In this document: positions 40,710 through 50,036 of the stretch, piece by piece | Layout of the letters: every line of letters starts with the position of its first letter | Numbering within the stretch: the stretch's first letter is position 1 | From: Fluviibacter sp964604465 | Lineage (GTDB): Bacteria > Pseudomonadota > Gammaproteobacteria > Burkholderiales > Rhodocyclaceae | Length of the DNA: 52,974 nucleotides | Direction: 5' to 3' | Assembly: GCA_964604465.1 (NCBI GenBank) | Contig: CAZRYZ010000003.1 | Location: 1 to 52,974, forward strand | Made by a program: the position numbers and the translations under genes | Notes under the pieces: model-generated | Seen by the model: the letters and a program-made list of their open reading frames with translations, nothing else | Told to the model about the DNA's origin: nothing | Databases searched by the model: none

Positions 40710-42635
40710 CTAGGGGTTACTTTGGCTGGTTTTCTCGACCAGGGATTGGACGTGCCGGAGCTGTTTCAAGAAGGGCTCCGGACCCACGTAACCGGCCAGA
40801 GTCGCGTCATGGAGCAGTCGGCCGCCGGGAGCATAGAACACCATGCCGGGGGGGCCGAAGAGGCCAAAGCGTTGAAGCAACTGACGCGCTTCGGCATCGC
40901 TGGCGGTGACATCGACCCGGATCAGGGTAAATGCTTTTAGAGCCTGGCGAACCGTGGGATCCCCCAAGGTGTCGCGTTCGAATTCCTTGCAGCTGACGCA
41001 CCAGTCAGCATAGACATCCAGAAAAGCCGGCTTCTGGGTATCACGTAAGGCAGCATCAAGCGCCGCTATCTGAGTGATGGTGAGCATAGGTAGTGGCATA
41101 GCTTCTGACGGCGTGGTCTGCCCCGAGGGGCCTACGATGAATGGACTCAGGGGGCGATCAAGACGGGTTGCCCCGCCCAGTGCGCCGGCCAGCCAAGCCA
41201 GCCCGAGCGCCACAAAAACGATGCCCAGCGCCTTGCCGAGCCGGGCAGGCCAGAGAGCGCGTTCAGGTAGACGATCCAGGGCTTTGAGAAGAACGCCGGT
41301 AATGATGGCAAGTATCCCGAAGCCACCCATGGCAATGCTGTCAGATAGGACGGGCGAGAGTATCCACCACGCCGTAGCCAGCAGAACAAAACCGAAGGCC
41401 TTTTTGATGGTTTCCATCCACGGGCCGGTCTTGATGACCAGGGTGCCCGCCGAGGCGCCCATGGCAAGCAGTGGAATCCCCATCCCAAAAGCCATGGCAA
41501 AGAGCAGAAGACCCCCTAAAACACCATTGCCGGTCTGGCCAATGTAAAGCAATGCGCCGGCGAGCGGTGCGGCAACGCAGGGGCCAACGATGAGGGCCGA
41601 CAAGGCGCCAAGCACCAAAGCCGTGGGCAACGATCCACCATGAATCCGTGAACTGCCTTGCGCCAGGCGGCCCTGAAGGGCGTTGGGAAGCTGTAGGTTG
41701 TAGAGTCCCAACATGGCACCCGCCAGAATCACATAGACCAACGCAAAGCTGCCCAGAACCCAGGGGTTTTGTAACAAACCGGAAACCAGGGTACCGGTCA
41801 TGCCGGCGAAGACGCCGGCGATGGCATAGGTGAGCGCCATGCCCAGCACGTAGGCTAGGGACAACATGAAACCGCGCAGGTGTGACAGGGGGTTGGCGGC
41901 ATCGTGACGACCGAGGATAACGGTCGCGACAATGGGCATCATGGGGAGCATGCACGGTGTAAAAGCCAGACCAATACCAGCGCCAAGAAAGAGTAGCAGA
42001 TTGAGCCAGATAGCACCTTCGTCTAGGGTGCGGGCAATTTCCTGGACACCGTTCTGCGGGGGACTCTCCGGTTTTAAAGCTGTGTTGTTTTGCGGTGTTG
42101 CTGTGACTGGCGCATCGGCGACGGGCAGTGTGACCGGGAGCAGAGCGACCTCGGGCGGGTAACAGATGCCCTGGCTGGCACAGCCCTGATAGCGAATCGC
42201 CAAGGTCAGGCTTAGTGGCCGTTGGCCTCCCTGAATGCTGACAGGCCAATTCAGGGGATCGGTGAAGATTTCGGTAGGCCCAAAGTTGGGGTCATCCTTT
42301 TCGATACCCTTTGCGAGGGGCGAGGGCGTGATGCGAAGTTCGCCTGGCACAAGGCCGGTGGTTTCGACGGCCAGCTTGTCCCGGTAGAGGTAATAACCGG
42401 GCTGGATGTCAAAACGAACTTCAACCCGTTCGCTGTTAATGACGGTCAGGCTCGGCCGGAAAGCTTGGTGGGGTGGCAGAAAACTGTTGCCCCCTGACAG
42501 GGCAGGCACGTCACCCGGAGCGGCGGAAGCCGTGGACACGGTTGCAGCGCCAAGGAGCCCCGTTAGGCACAGAGATACCAGTGCAAGACGGAAAGTGCGC
42601 CAACCAACGGCGTTCAGTAGCCAACTAGTTTTCAT
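40710..42635 (-). CDS. dsbD: thiol:disulfide interchange protein DsbD
   Basis: 641 residues. A signal peptide precedes the periplasmic alpha domain with C152 and C158 (RYQGCASQGICYPP). The membrane domain has about eight helices with its two redox Cys in LAFTPCMLPMMP and VGPCVAAPLAGAL. The C-terminal thioredoxin-like domain has DVYADWCVSCKEF. It carries electrons from cytoplasmic thioredoxin to periplasmic DsbC, CcmG and similar partners. The start at 42635 overlaps the cutA stop by 4 bp; cutA-dsbD pairing is widely conserved. Confidence 0.97.
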   Translation of the reverse strand: MKTSWLLNAVGWRTFRLALVSLCLTGLLGAATVSTASAAPGDVPALSGGNSFLPPHQAFRPSLTVINSERVEVRFDIQPGYYLYRDKLAVETTGLVPGELRITPSPLAKGIEKDDPNFGPTEIFTDPLNWPVSIQGGQRPLSLTLAIRYQGCASQGICYPPEVALLPVTLPVADAPVTATPQNNTALKPESPPQNGVQEIARTLDEGAIWLNLLLFLGAGIGLAFTPCMLPMMPIVATVILGRHDAANPLSHLRGFMLSLAYVLGMALTYAIAGVFAGMTGTLVSGLLQNPWVLGSFALVYVILAGAMLGLYNLQLPNALQGRLAQGSSRIHGGSLPTALVLGALSALIVGPCVAAPLAGALLYIGQTGNGVLGGLLLFAMAFGMGIPLLAMGASAGTLVIKTGPWMETIKKAFGFVLLATAWWILSPVLSDSIAMGGFGILAIITGVLLKALDRLPERALWPARLGKALGIVFVALGLAWLAGALGGATRLDRPLSPFIVGPSGQTTPSEAMPLPMLTITQIAALDAALRDTQKPAFLDVYADWCVSCKEFERDTLGDPTVRQALKAFTLIRVDVTASDAEARQLLQRFGLFGPPGMVFYAPGGRLLHDATLAGYVGPEPFLKQLRHVQSLVEKTSQSNP

Positions 42636-42973
42636 GATGATGGAGAGCATACGGCATGGGTGGCCCAACGCAGATATTCGGGAAGGCCGGAACTGCAGTC
42701 AACGGCCAGGATTTCGGGGACATCATAGGGGTGGACCCCTTTTAGATAGCGTTCCAGTTCAGGATAGGCAAGGGCAGTCGTCACAATCACGAGCGGAATT
42801 TCGGTCGCATGCTCGATCTGGCCGTCCCAACGGTATGTGACGCGCGACGCCGGAAGCTGTTTGACGCACGCAGCAAGGCGGGACGCCACCAGATGCTGTG
42901 CCAGTTTTTCGGCAAGGGCTTCATCCGGTGCGGTAGTGAAGACCAGACAGGCCCGGGTTGAATCTGTCGACAT
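42632..42973 (-). CDS. cutA: divalent-cation tolerance protein CutA
   Basis: 113 residues. Typical CutA: VFTTAPDEALAEKLAQHLV, LAACVKQLPASRVTYRWDG and VTTALAYPELERYLKGVHPY with DVPEILAVD. A trimeric PII-like fold; its role in copper tolerance or disulfide metabolism is not settled. It overlaps dsbD by 4 bp and the upstream hydrolase stop by one base (TAATG), so the three are probably co-translated. Confidence 0.94.
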   Translation of the reverse strand: MSTDSTRACLVFTTAPDEALAEKLAQHLVASRLAACVKQLPASRVTYRWDGQIEHATEIPLVIVTTALAYPELERYLKGVHPYDVPEILAVDCSSGLPEYLRWATHAVCSPSS

Positions 42974-43614
42974 TAGTGGCGCCAGTTATGAGTGATGATC
43001 TCGCGCAGAATATGCAGCCGGCGATGGAAAAAATGGTCTGCGGCGGGGACGACGATGATTGGAAGATCCTGGGGCTCTGCCCACGCCAGCACATTATCGA
43101 GCGGCACGGTTTCGTCGGCGGAACCGTGGATCACGATCGAATCACGGGGAACCGCTTCGGTATCGTAGTTTCGGGTTCCTTCGACAAAACCGGCGGCGGT
43201 GCCGACAAGAACCAGACGCTGTGCCGGGTGCCCGGCCTCCACCATCCTTTTGGCAACCCGGGTCTGCACAAAGGCGCCAAAGGAGAATCCGGCCAGGACG
43301 ACCGGAAGATGCCCGCACCGCTCGCGCGCCTCATTGAGGACGCAAAGCATGTCATCGGTTTCGCCGATGCCTTCGTCATGCTCCCCCTCGGTCTGACCGA
43401 CCGTGCGGAAATTGGGTCGAAAAGCGGCGTATCCCAGATTAACGAAGGTGCGAGCCAGCGTGTGTGCCACTTTGTTGGTGGCTGCGCCACCGCCGATGGG
43501 GTGTGGATGTCCGATGAGCGCGATCCCTCGCGGGGCGCCGGGATTGTCGAGGAGCACCTCGATCTTGCCGACCGGGCCATCGATGAGGATGCGATCTTCT
43601 CTGGAAAGGGTCAT
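42973..43614 (-). CDS. alpha/beta-hydrolase fold protein (CocE/YfhR-like)
   Basis: 213 residues. The pattern GIALIGHPHPIGGGAATNKV near the N-terminus, nucleophile Ser in LAGFSFGAFVQTRVAK, acid in VIHGSADETVPL and His in VPAADHFFHRRLHIL make a complete catalytic triad. Proteins of this group are annotated as hydrolases without known substrate. Ferredoxin-like protein upstream (12 bp) and cutA downstream. I cannot assign a substrate. Confidence 0.85.
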   Translation of the reverse strand: MTLSREDRILIDGPVGKIEVLLDNPGAPRGIALIGHPHPIGGGAATNKVAHTLARTFVNLGYAAFRPNFRTVGQTEGEHDEGIGETDDMLCVLNEARERCGHLPVVLAGFSFGAFVQTRVAKRMVEAGHPAQRLVLVGTAAGFVEGTRNYDTEAVPRDSIVIHGSADETVPLDNVLAWAEPQDLPIIVVPAADHFFHRRLHILREIITHNWRH

Positions 43615-43625
43615 GGCCGGTATTC

Positions 43626-43934
43626 TCAGATACGTAAACGCTCAACGGGGGTGCCGTTGACCAGATGGGAATCAATGATTTCATCGATGTCATCCTGATC
43701 AACAAACTGATACCAGACAGCTTCCGGGTAAACCACCATAACGGGGCCTTCGAGGCAGCGCCCCAGGCAGCCCGCTTTGTTGATGCGCACGCCGCCCGGC
43801 TGGTTCAGTTTGAGTGCGGCGATCCGGGCCTTGGCATGATCGAACATCTGGCTAGCGCCGTGTGCATTGCAGCAGGCATCACCGTTGTCACGCTGATTGC
43901 AGCAGATAAAGACATGTTGATTGAAGTAGCTCAT
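43626..43934 (-). CDS. thioredoxin-like [2Fe-2S] ferredoxin
   Basis: 102 residues from the ATG at 43934 (MSYFNQHVFICCNQR). The cluster ligands are in VFICCNQRDNGDACCNAHG and INKAGCLGRCLEGPVMVVYP, the pattern of thioredoxin-fold 2Fe-2S ferredoxins (NuoE-like, Aquifex/Azotobacter type). It is likely an electron carrier in the cytoplasm. AAGG lies just upstream. A TATAAT box at 43979-43984 may be its promoter. Confidence 0.85.
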   Translation of the reverse strand: MSYFNQHVFICCNQRDNGDACCNAHGASQMFDHAKARIAALKLNQPGGVRINKAGCLGRCLEGPVMVVYPEAVWYQFVDQDDIDEIIDSHLVNGTPVERLRI

Positions 43935-43978
43935 AGCCTTATACATTCCTTGCAAAGCTTCTGATTGGCGGTAGGTGA

Positions 43979-43984
43979 ATTATA
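43979..43984 (-). promoter_or_regulatory. -10 box upstream of the ferredoxin-hydrolase-cutA-dsbD run
   Basis: TATAAT on the leftward strand, a perfect -10, lies 45 bp before the ferredoxin ATG and just downstream of the vanZ stop. No good -35 is seen at 16-18 bp. It could give the ferredoxin-to-dsbD group its own promoter. Confidence 0.5.
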
Positions 43985-44000
43985 GGCGCACCTTTTGATC

Positions 44001-45143
44001 CTAGTCGGGAAGGCGCTGGCGGTCGGCCCAGACCAGAAACAGTAGGGTCAGGTAGGGCCATAGCGCAGCGATCAGCCGGGTCAGGCCGTTGAAGTTGAGA
44101 AAATGCCCCTGGCGCCAGACGCTGAGCGCAGTCAGTGAATACGGGTTGATCGGCATCAGATTGACGAGCACCGTCGCTGTCATCAGGCACATTGCCGCTA
44201 GCGGCATTTGCCAAGAGGCGGGTAGGTACAGCAGGGGGATGACAAGCATCAGACCCAGACCAAGACCCTGTAAGCCGCCGGGAGTGAGTGCCGCCCAGCG
44301 AGCAGTATCACCAAATAGTGGTAGATTATTGAGCAGTACCCAGCTGGCCACGGTCCGGATCAGCAAGCCCAGAAGCAGGATCAGGATGATGGTGAGCAAT
44401 TGCTGGTGGCGCCCCGTGTGAATGCGTTCAAGAACACTTCGCAGTAGCAGCGCAACAACCAATGTTTGGAGCATGGCAATCAGCATTTCCAAAATAAGGT
44501 GCTGATCGGGTGAAAAGGCTAATGCCGGCGTCAGCGTGAGGAGTGTGCGCAGGTCGCCAAGACCGAAGAAAAGTGTTTCCGGAGAAATCTGGGCAAATAA
44601 CCATAAGGCAAGCAGAATCAAACCCGTCTCGGCGCTGAGCGGACGGACACCTAGGCGCCGACGCAGATGGCCGGCGGTAGCCAGGACATCGGGCCCCCAG
44701 AAAAGGGACAGGGTTGCGCCAGCAAGCGTACCCATGGTGTTGAACAGCAGATCCATTGAGGAGGAAACCCGTCCGGGGATGAGTGTCTGCAAGGCTTCCA
44801 GCGAGGCAGATAATACGAAGCCGATCAGGACGGGTGCCAGAATCCGCCCCCAGGGAGAGCGTCGGTGGGTGGGCGAAAGTGTTAGTAGAAAGCCAAGTGG
44901 CAGATAAGCCATGATATTGAAAATGGCATCCTGCCAGGTCCAGTATCGCGGCCAGTTTCCACCTAGAAAATGCAATAGCCCTAGTCCGTTGTCGCGCCAA
45001 CTCTGGTTGGCATAAAGGCTAGCATAGGCAATGAGCCCCATGTACACCAACGACAGCGCCAGCGGCTTTCGACGCAGGCGTTGAAGCAGAGAATCCTGCT
45101 CAGGCGCTCCGGTTGTGACCGATCGATCGGTGTTCATGTTCAT
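44001..45143 (-). CDS. VanZ-family membrane protein
   Basis: 380 residues with about ten hydrophobic segments. The VanZ signature DAIFNIMAYLPLGFLLTLSP, then SASLEALQTLIPGRVSSSMD and LLFNTMGTLAGATLSL, is clear in the N-terminal part; the C-terminal half is another set of helices without motifs I know. Family function is poorly defined, with links to teicoplanin resistance in some firmicutes. The start is uncertain (ATGs at 45155, 45143, 45137) and lies inside the 3' end of the symporter gene in another frame. Confidence 0.8.
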   Translation of the reverse strand: MNMNTDRSVTTGAPEQDSLLQRLRRKPLALSLVYMGLIAYASLYANQSWRDNGLGLLHFLGGNWPRYWTWQDAIFNIMAYLPLGFLLTLSPTHRRSPWGRILAPVLIGFVLSASLEALQTLIPGRVSSSMDLLFNTMGTLAGATLSLFWGPDVLATAGHLRRRLGVRPLSAETGLILLALWLFAQISPETLFFGLGDLRTLLTLTPALAFSPDQHLILEMLIAMLQTLVVALLLRSVLERIHTGRHQQLLTIILILLLGLLIRTVASWVLLNNLPLFGDTARWAALTPGGLQGLGLGLMLVIPLLYLPASWQMPLAAMCLMTATVLVNLMPINPYSLTALSVWRQGHFLNFNGLTRLIAALWPYLTLLFLVWADRQRLPD

Positions 45144-46614
45144 GATGCGCCACATGATACGTACCTTCGGCCGCATGATGGTGCGAAGGGGGCGGGCTTA
45201 GTCGCCCAATCCACTGAGGGAGCTTGGAGCCAAGCAGCATGCCGATGATGGCAGCGAGCAGACCAAGAATCTGTGGCGGCCAGATGGCGTCTTCGGCACT
45301 GAATATTTCGCAAATGATCCAGGTCAGAAATCCGCCGAAAATGGCAAAAAGTGCCCCCTGGGTGGTGGCGGGCTTCCAGTAGAAGCCGGCCAGGAGTGGC
45401 ACAAAAGCCACCACCAATGTGATCTTGTAGGCATGTTCAACCATCTTGAAAATGGAGGCGCTACTGGTCAGCGCCATAGCCAGCACCATGCCGGCAAAGG
45501 CCACGATGACGATGCGCATCAACCAGAGAAAGATCCGATCAGAGATGTGCGGCAGCATAGGTCGCAGAATGTTCTCTGTGAAAGAGACCGAAGGCGCCAG
45601 CAAGGTGGCCGAGGAGCAGCTCATGATGGCTGATAGAAGTGCGCCAAAAAAGATGACCTGGGCAAAGACGGGGGTGTGTTGCAGAATGAGTGTAGGAAGC
45701 ACTAGTTGCGAGTCGGTGGCCAGTAATTGATCAAACATGGCGGGGTCGATCAGGGTAGCCGAATAGGCGAGGAACATCGGAATGAACGCGAACACGAAAT
45801 ACAGACCCCCGCCCAGAATGGAGCCGGTCATGGCCACCCGCTCGTTCTTGGCTGAGGTGATACGCTGGAAGACATCCTGCTGGGGAATCGAGCCGAGCAT
45901 CATGGTCATCCAGGCACCAATAAACGGCACCCAGACTTCGTAACCGCCAGTGGGCAGAAAGTCTAGCTTGCCGGCTGCGCTGGCGTGGGCGACAACGGTG
46001 CCGACGCCGCCCGCAAGATCGCTGATGATGGTGGCGATGTAGATCAGGCCGCCCATGATCACAGTGATCTGTACGAAGTCGAGGATGGCTACAGACAGCA
46101 TGCCACCCAGGACGGTGTAGGTGAGAACGATGGCCGCACCGAGGATCATGCCCTTATCCTGCGGAATCAGGCCGCCGGTGACCGTAAAGAATACGAGACC
46201 TAGCGCCTTGATCTGCGCTGACACCCAGCCCAGATAGGAGACGACAATGGCGAGGGTGCTTAACCACTCGACAGTATGGTTGTAACGGAGGCGGTAATAG
46301 TCACCAATGGTGAGCAGATTCAGTCGGTAGAGTTTGCTGGCAAAGAAGAAGCCGGCAAGGATGAGACACATCGAGGCGCCGAAAGGATCGGCTACCACAC
46401 CGCCCAGACCTTCTCGGACGAAGGTGGCAGAGACACCCAGCACTGCTTCGGCACCAAACCACGTGGCAAAGACTGTGGCGGTTACCACCGGAAGCGGGAG
46501 CATACGTCCGGCCACCGCAAAGTCCCGGGCATTGCGGACACGCGTAGCGGCCAGCAGGCCAATACCAATCGATGCCAGCAGATAGAGCGTAATAAAACCT
46601 AGCAGGGTGGTCAT
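45100..46614 (-). CDS. sodium:solute symporter (SSS family)
   Basis: 504 residues with about thirteen hydrophobic segments. SSS features: GRMLPLPVVTATVFATWFGA near the N-terminus, the stretch TIGDYYRLRYNHTVEWLSTL and CSSATLLAPSVSFTENILRP. The C-terminal tail is His-rich (SHHHAAEGTYHVAHHEHEHR), which is unusual and might bind metal. The start at 46614 overlaps the ubiB stop (ATGA). Substrate is not evident. Confidence 0.88.
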   Translation of the reverse strand: MTTLLGFITLYLLASIGIGLLAATRVRNARDFAVAGRMLPLPVVTATVFATWFGAEAVLGVSATFVREGLGGVVADPFGASMCLILAGFFFASKLYRLNLLTIGDYYRLRYNHTVEWLSTLAIVVSYLGWVSAQIKALGLVFFTVTGGLIPQDKGMILGAAIVLTYTVLGGMLSVAILDFVQITVIMGGLIYIATIISDLAGGVGTVVAHASAAGKLDFLPTGGYEVWVPFIGAWMTMMLGSIPQQDVFQRITSAKNERVAMTGSILGGGLYFVFAFIPMFLAYSATLIDPAMFDQLLATDSQLVLPTLILQHTPVFAQVIFFGALLSAIMSCSSATLLAPSVSFTENILRPMLPHISDRIFLWLMRIVIVAFAGMVLAMALTSSASIFKMVEHAYKITLVVAFVPLLAGFYWKPATTQGALFAIFGGFLTWIICEIFSAEDAIWPPQILGLLAAIIGMLLGSKLPQWIGRLSPPPSHHHAAEGTYHVAHHEHEHRSIGHNRSA

Positions 46615-48152
46615 GACAGGTAATGAATGCAGAGGAGGGCAATGCTGGTGCCTGCAGCCAGGGCTGAGAAAGCCAGACTGAGCCATAACCCCTGACGCTG
46701 ACGGCGCAGGTTATGACGTAGCTCACGAATCATTTTCTGATCTGCCTTGGCCCGCTCTTCATTGGGCGCCAGATAATCGTGAATCAGGCGGGGAAGCTGC
46801 GGAAGGGTTTTGGCCCAGTTGGGGGCTTCGCGCTTCATGCCTTCGATGAAACCACGCACGCCGACCTGCTCGCTCATCCAGCGCTCGAGGAAGGGTTTGG
46901 CAGTTTTCCAGAGGTCTAGATCCGGATTGAGCTGACGGCCAAGGCCCTCGATATTGAGCAGGGTTTTCTGCAGCATCACCAACTGGGGCTGGACCTCGAC
47001 ATTAAACCGGCGCGAGGTCTGAAATAGGCGAAGCAAGACTTTGCCGAAGGAGATATCCTTCAGCGGCTTATCAAAGATGGGTTCGCAGACCGTCCGGATA
47101 GCGGCTTCGAATTCATCAATCCGGGTTTCCTTCGGCGCCCAGCCGGAAATCACGTGCACCTCGGCAACGCGACGATAGTCGCGCTGGAAAAATGCCAGAA
47201 AGTTCTGTGCGAGGTAGTTCTTGTCGGTTTCGTTCAGGGTGCCAACAATCCCGAAATCCAGCGCTACATAACGCCCATCGAGGGCCACCAGAATGTTGCC
47301 TGGGTGCATATCGGCATGGAAAAAACCATCCCGAAAGACCTGGGTAAAGAAGATCTCGACGCCAGCGCTCGATAGGCGGTTAAGGTCAATGCCGGCGGCC
47401 CGGAGCTCATCGATGCGCCCGACCGGGATGCCCTGCATGCGCTCCATGGTCATGACATTGGTCGCGCAGAAGTCCCAGTAGACTTCCGGGACGGTCAGGA
47501 GCTTGCCGTCGGCAAAATTACGGCGCAGTTGTGATGCGTTGGCGGCCTCGCGCACCAGGTCGAATTCATCGTGAAGGTGTTTGGCGAATTCAGCGACCAC
47601 TTCGCGTGGTTTGAGCCGGCGCCCATCTTCGGAGAAGCGTTCGATGAGCTGGGCAAAGGTATCCAGTAAATCGATGTCATGGTTGACGATGCGTTCCATG
47701 CCGGGCCGAAGTACCTTGACGGCGACATTGTGGCCGTTGTGAAGGCGAGCGAAGTGCACCTGGGCCACGGAGGCCGAGGCAATGGGTGTCGGGTCGAATT
47801 CACTGAAGGCTTGGGTGAGCGGCATGCCAAGACCGCGCTCGATTTCGGCAATGGCCCGATCCGAAGAAAAGGGAGGAACCCGGTCCTGAAGCTTGGCCAG
47901 TTCGTCGGCAAAGTCAGGTGCCAGGAGGTCCCGGCGGGTGGATAGCATCTGGCCGAATTTGACAAAAATCGGTCCGAGCGACTCCAGCGCTTCGCGCAAA
48001 CGAACGGCACGGGGTTTGCTGAAATGCCGACGGCGTGCATAAAAGCCCAGCCAGCGGGCGACGCGACCTTCAGGCTCAGCCTCAACCAGCATGGTGAGCA
48101 GGCCGTTCTTCCAGCTGACGTAAAGAATCCGGGAGAGGCGCTTCAGGCGCAT
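46611..48152 (-). CDS. ubiB: ubiquinone biosynthesis protein kinase-like UbiB
   Basis: 513 residues from the ATG at 48152 (MRLKRLSRILYVSWKNG). The atypical-kinase KxGQ motif is K65-F-G-Q in PIFVKFGQMLSTRRDLLAPD; the ALASVAQVH-like loop is SASVAQVHFARL, and the catalytic region is FHADMHPGNILVALDGRYVALDFG. Two C-terminal membrane helices anchor it. UbiB supports ubiquinone synthesis, perhaps by helping extract lipid precursors. A GTG start at 48182 is less likely. ubiK is at 444-701. Confidence 0.95.
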   Translation of the reverse strand: MRLKRLSRILYVSWKNGLLTMLVEAEPEGRVARWLGFYARRRHFSKPRAVRLREALESLGPIFVKFGQMLSTRRDLLAPDFADELAKLQDRVPPFSSDRAIAEIERGLGMPLTQAFSEFDPTPIASASVAQVHFARLHNGHNVAVKVLRPGMERIVNHDIDLLDTFAQLIERFSEDGRRLKPREVVAEFAKHLHDEFDLVREAANASQLRRNFADGKLLTVPEVYWDFCATNVMTMERMQGIPVGRIDELRAAGIDLNRLSSAGVEIFFTQVFRDGFFHADMHPGNILVALDGRYVALDFGIVGTLNETDKNYLAQNFLAFFQRDYRRVAEVHVISGWAPKETRIDEFEAAIRTVCEPIFDKPLKDISFGKVLLRLFQTSRRFNVEVQPQLVMLQKTLLNIEGLGRQLNPDLDLWKTAKPFLERWMSEQVGVRGFIEGMKREAPNWAKTLPQLPRLIHDYLAPNEERAKADQKMIRELRHNLRRQRQGLWLSLAFSALAAGTSIALLCIHYLS

Positions 48153-48201
48153 AGGGAATCTGCTTTCAGAATGATGGGCCACGGTCGGGCAGGCGAGAAG
48201 G

Positions 48202-48207
48202 TATAAT
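48202..48207 (+). promoter_or_regulatory. -10 box immediately before argS (leaderless-type)
   Basis: A perfect TATAAT ends 7 nt before the argS ATG at 48215, so the transcript should begin at or next to the start codon. No Shine-Dalgarno lies between. The -35 position (around 48179-48184) is poor. Confidence 0.55.
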
Positions 48208-48214
48208 TTTACCC

Positions 48215-49978
48215 ATGACTTTTGATAGCCGCGAACACCTCACCGGCTTGCTGCAAGCGGCGCTTGCCAGCGTAGCACCGGAATATAACGATACCCCCAT
48301 CCATCTGGAGCGCCCCAAGCAGGCCGCTCATGGGGATTTTGCGACCAATTTGCCGATGCAACTGGCGCGCGCACTGAAGCAGGCGCCGAGGGCGATTGCC
48401 GAGCGCATTGTGGCGGCGTTGCCGGCATCGGCCGAGGTGAGTGAGGTCTCTATTGCTGGCGCAGGCTTCATCAACTTTACCCTGAATGCAGGTACCAAAA
48501 CCCGGGTCGTCAGCACGGTTCTGGCGCAAGGCGGAGAATTCGGTCGCAGCAGCCTGGGCGGTGACGCCAAGATCCTGGTGGAATTTGTCTCTGCCAATCC
48601 GACGGGCCCCTTGCACGTGGGTCATGGCCGGGGCGCCGCCTATGGTGCCAGCCTGTCGGATCTGCTGGCCTTCGCTGGTTGGGACGTAACACGCGAGTAC
48701 TATGTCAATGATGCTGGCCGGCAGATGGATATTCTCGCAGTATCGACCTGGATCCGCTATCTGGATCAGCATGGTGTGACCATTGATTACCCGCCAAACG
48801 CCTATCAGGGCGATTACGTGCGGGATATGGCGCGGCAGCTGACCAACGCCCATGGCGACAAATATGTGCGGGCGCAGGCAGCGGTGCTGGCAGGTGCCCC
48901 GGGGTTACCCGTGGCAGAACGCGCCGATGACGAGGCCAAAGCCCAACGGGAACTGCATCTCGATGCGTTGATCGCCAATGGCAAAACTCTGCTTGGCGAG
49001 GATTGGCCTTATGTGCATCAGCATGCTCTCTCCGAACAGCTGGCGGATGGTCGTGATGACCTGGATGGATTTGGTGTGCATTTCCAGAACTGGTTCTCGG
49101 AAAACTCGCTGTTTGATACAGGCCTAGTGAAACGTTGTCTCGAGAAGCTGGATGCGGCCGGGCATATCTACGAGCAGAATGGTGCCCGCTGGTTCCGATC
49201 CACCGACTTCGGTGACGAAAAAGACCGTGTCGTTCAGCGTGAAAATGGTCTCTATACCTATTTCGCATCAGACATTGCCTACCATCTGAATAAGTACGAG
49301 CGTGGGTTTGATCGCATGATCAATATCTGGGGCGCCGATCATCATGGGTACATCCCGCGGGTCAAGGGCGCCGTGCAGGCGCTGGCCCTGAACCCTGAAA
49401 AGCTTGATATTGCCCTAGTCCAGTTTGCGGTGTTATACCGCAATGGTGAGAAAGCTTCGATGTCCACCCGGGCAGGAGACTACGTGACCCTGCGAGCACT
49501 CCGAGCCGAAGTGGGTGATGATGCCTGCCGATTCTTCTATGTGTTGCGCAAAGCGGATCAGCATCTGGATTTTGATTTAGATCTTGCCAAGAGCCAGAGC
49601 GCCGACAATCCGGTGTACTACATCCAGTATGCCCATGCCCGTATCTGCTCGCTCGTGTCACAGTGGCAGGGGAGCGGGGACGATCTGCAGAAGGCGGACC
49701 TGGCGCTGCTGACTAATCCTCGCGAAGCCGCATTGACGGCATTCATCGGACGATTCCCCGAGGTGATCGAATCGGCAGCGCGTGACCTGGCCCCGCATCA
49801 GGTAGCCTTCTATCTGCGTGAACTGGCTGCCGAATTCCATGGCTACTACAATGCCGAGCGGATGCTGGTCGATGATGCTGCCATCACGCAAGCGAGAATG
49901 GCTTTGTCTGTCGCAGTTCGTCAGGTGATCCGTAACGGCATGGGAATACTAGGTGTTTCCTGCCCGGAGTCCATGTAG
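48215..49978 (+). CDS. argS: arginyl-tRNA synthetase
   Basis: 587 residues. An N-terminal Add-1 domain precedes the class I signature H134-V-G-H in SANPTGPLHVGHGRGAAYG; NIWGADHHGYIPRVK and the KMSKS-like KASMSTRAGDYVTLRAL follow. The C-terminal anticodon domain ends near MGILGVSCPESM. It charges tRNA-Arg. Divergent from ubiB with 62 bp between start codons. Confidence 0.97.
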   Translation: MTFDSREHLTGLLQAALASVAPEYNDTPIHLERPKQAAHGDFATNLPMQLARALKQAPRAIAERIVAALPASAEVSEVSIAGAGFINFTLNAGTKTRVVSTVLAQGGEFGRSSLGGDAKILVEFVSANPTGPLHVGHGRGAAYGASLSDLLAFAGWDVTREYYVNDAGRQMDILAVSTWIRYLDQHGVTIDYPPNAYQGDYVRDMARQLTNAHGDKYVRAQAAVLAGAPGLPVAERADDEAKAQRELHLDALIANGKTLLGEDWPYVHQHALSEQLADGRDDLDGFGVHFQNWFSENSLFDTGLVKRCLEKLDAAGHIYEQNGARWFRSTDFGDEKDRVVQRENGLYTYFASDIAYHLNKYERGFDRMINIWGADHHGYIPRVKGAVQALALNPEKLDIALVQFAVLYRNGEKASMSTRAGDYVTLRALRAEVGDDACRFFYVLRKADQHLDFDLDLAKSQSADNPVYYIQYAHARICSLVSQWQGSGDDLQKADLALLTNPREAALTAFIGRFPEVIESAARDLAPHQVAFYLRELAAEFHGYYNAERMLVDDAAITQARMALSVAVRQVIRNGMGILGVSCPESM

Positions 49979-50036
49979 TTTCCATCTGGGAAACCATGTA
50001 ATCTGGCAATAATCTGCCAAGTCCACCGAGGTTCTC

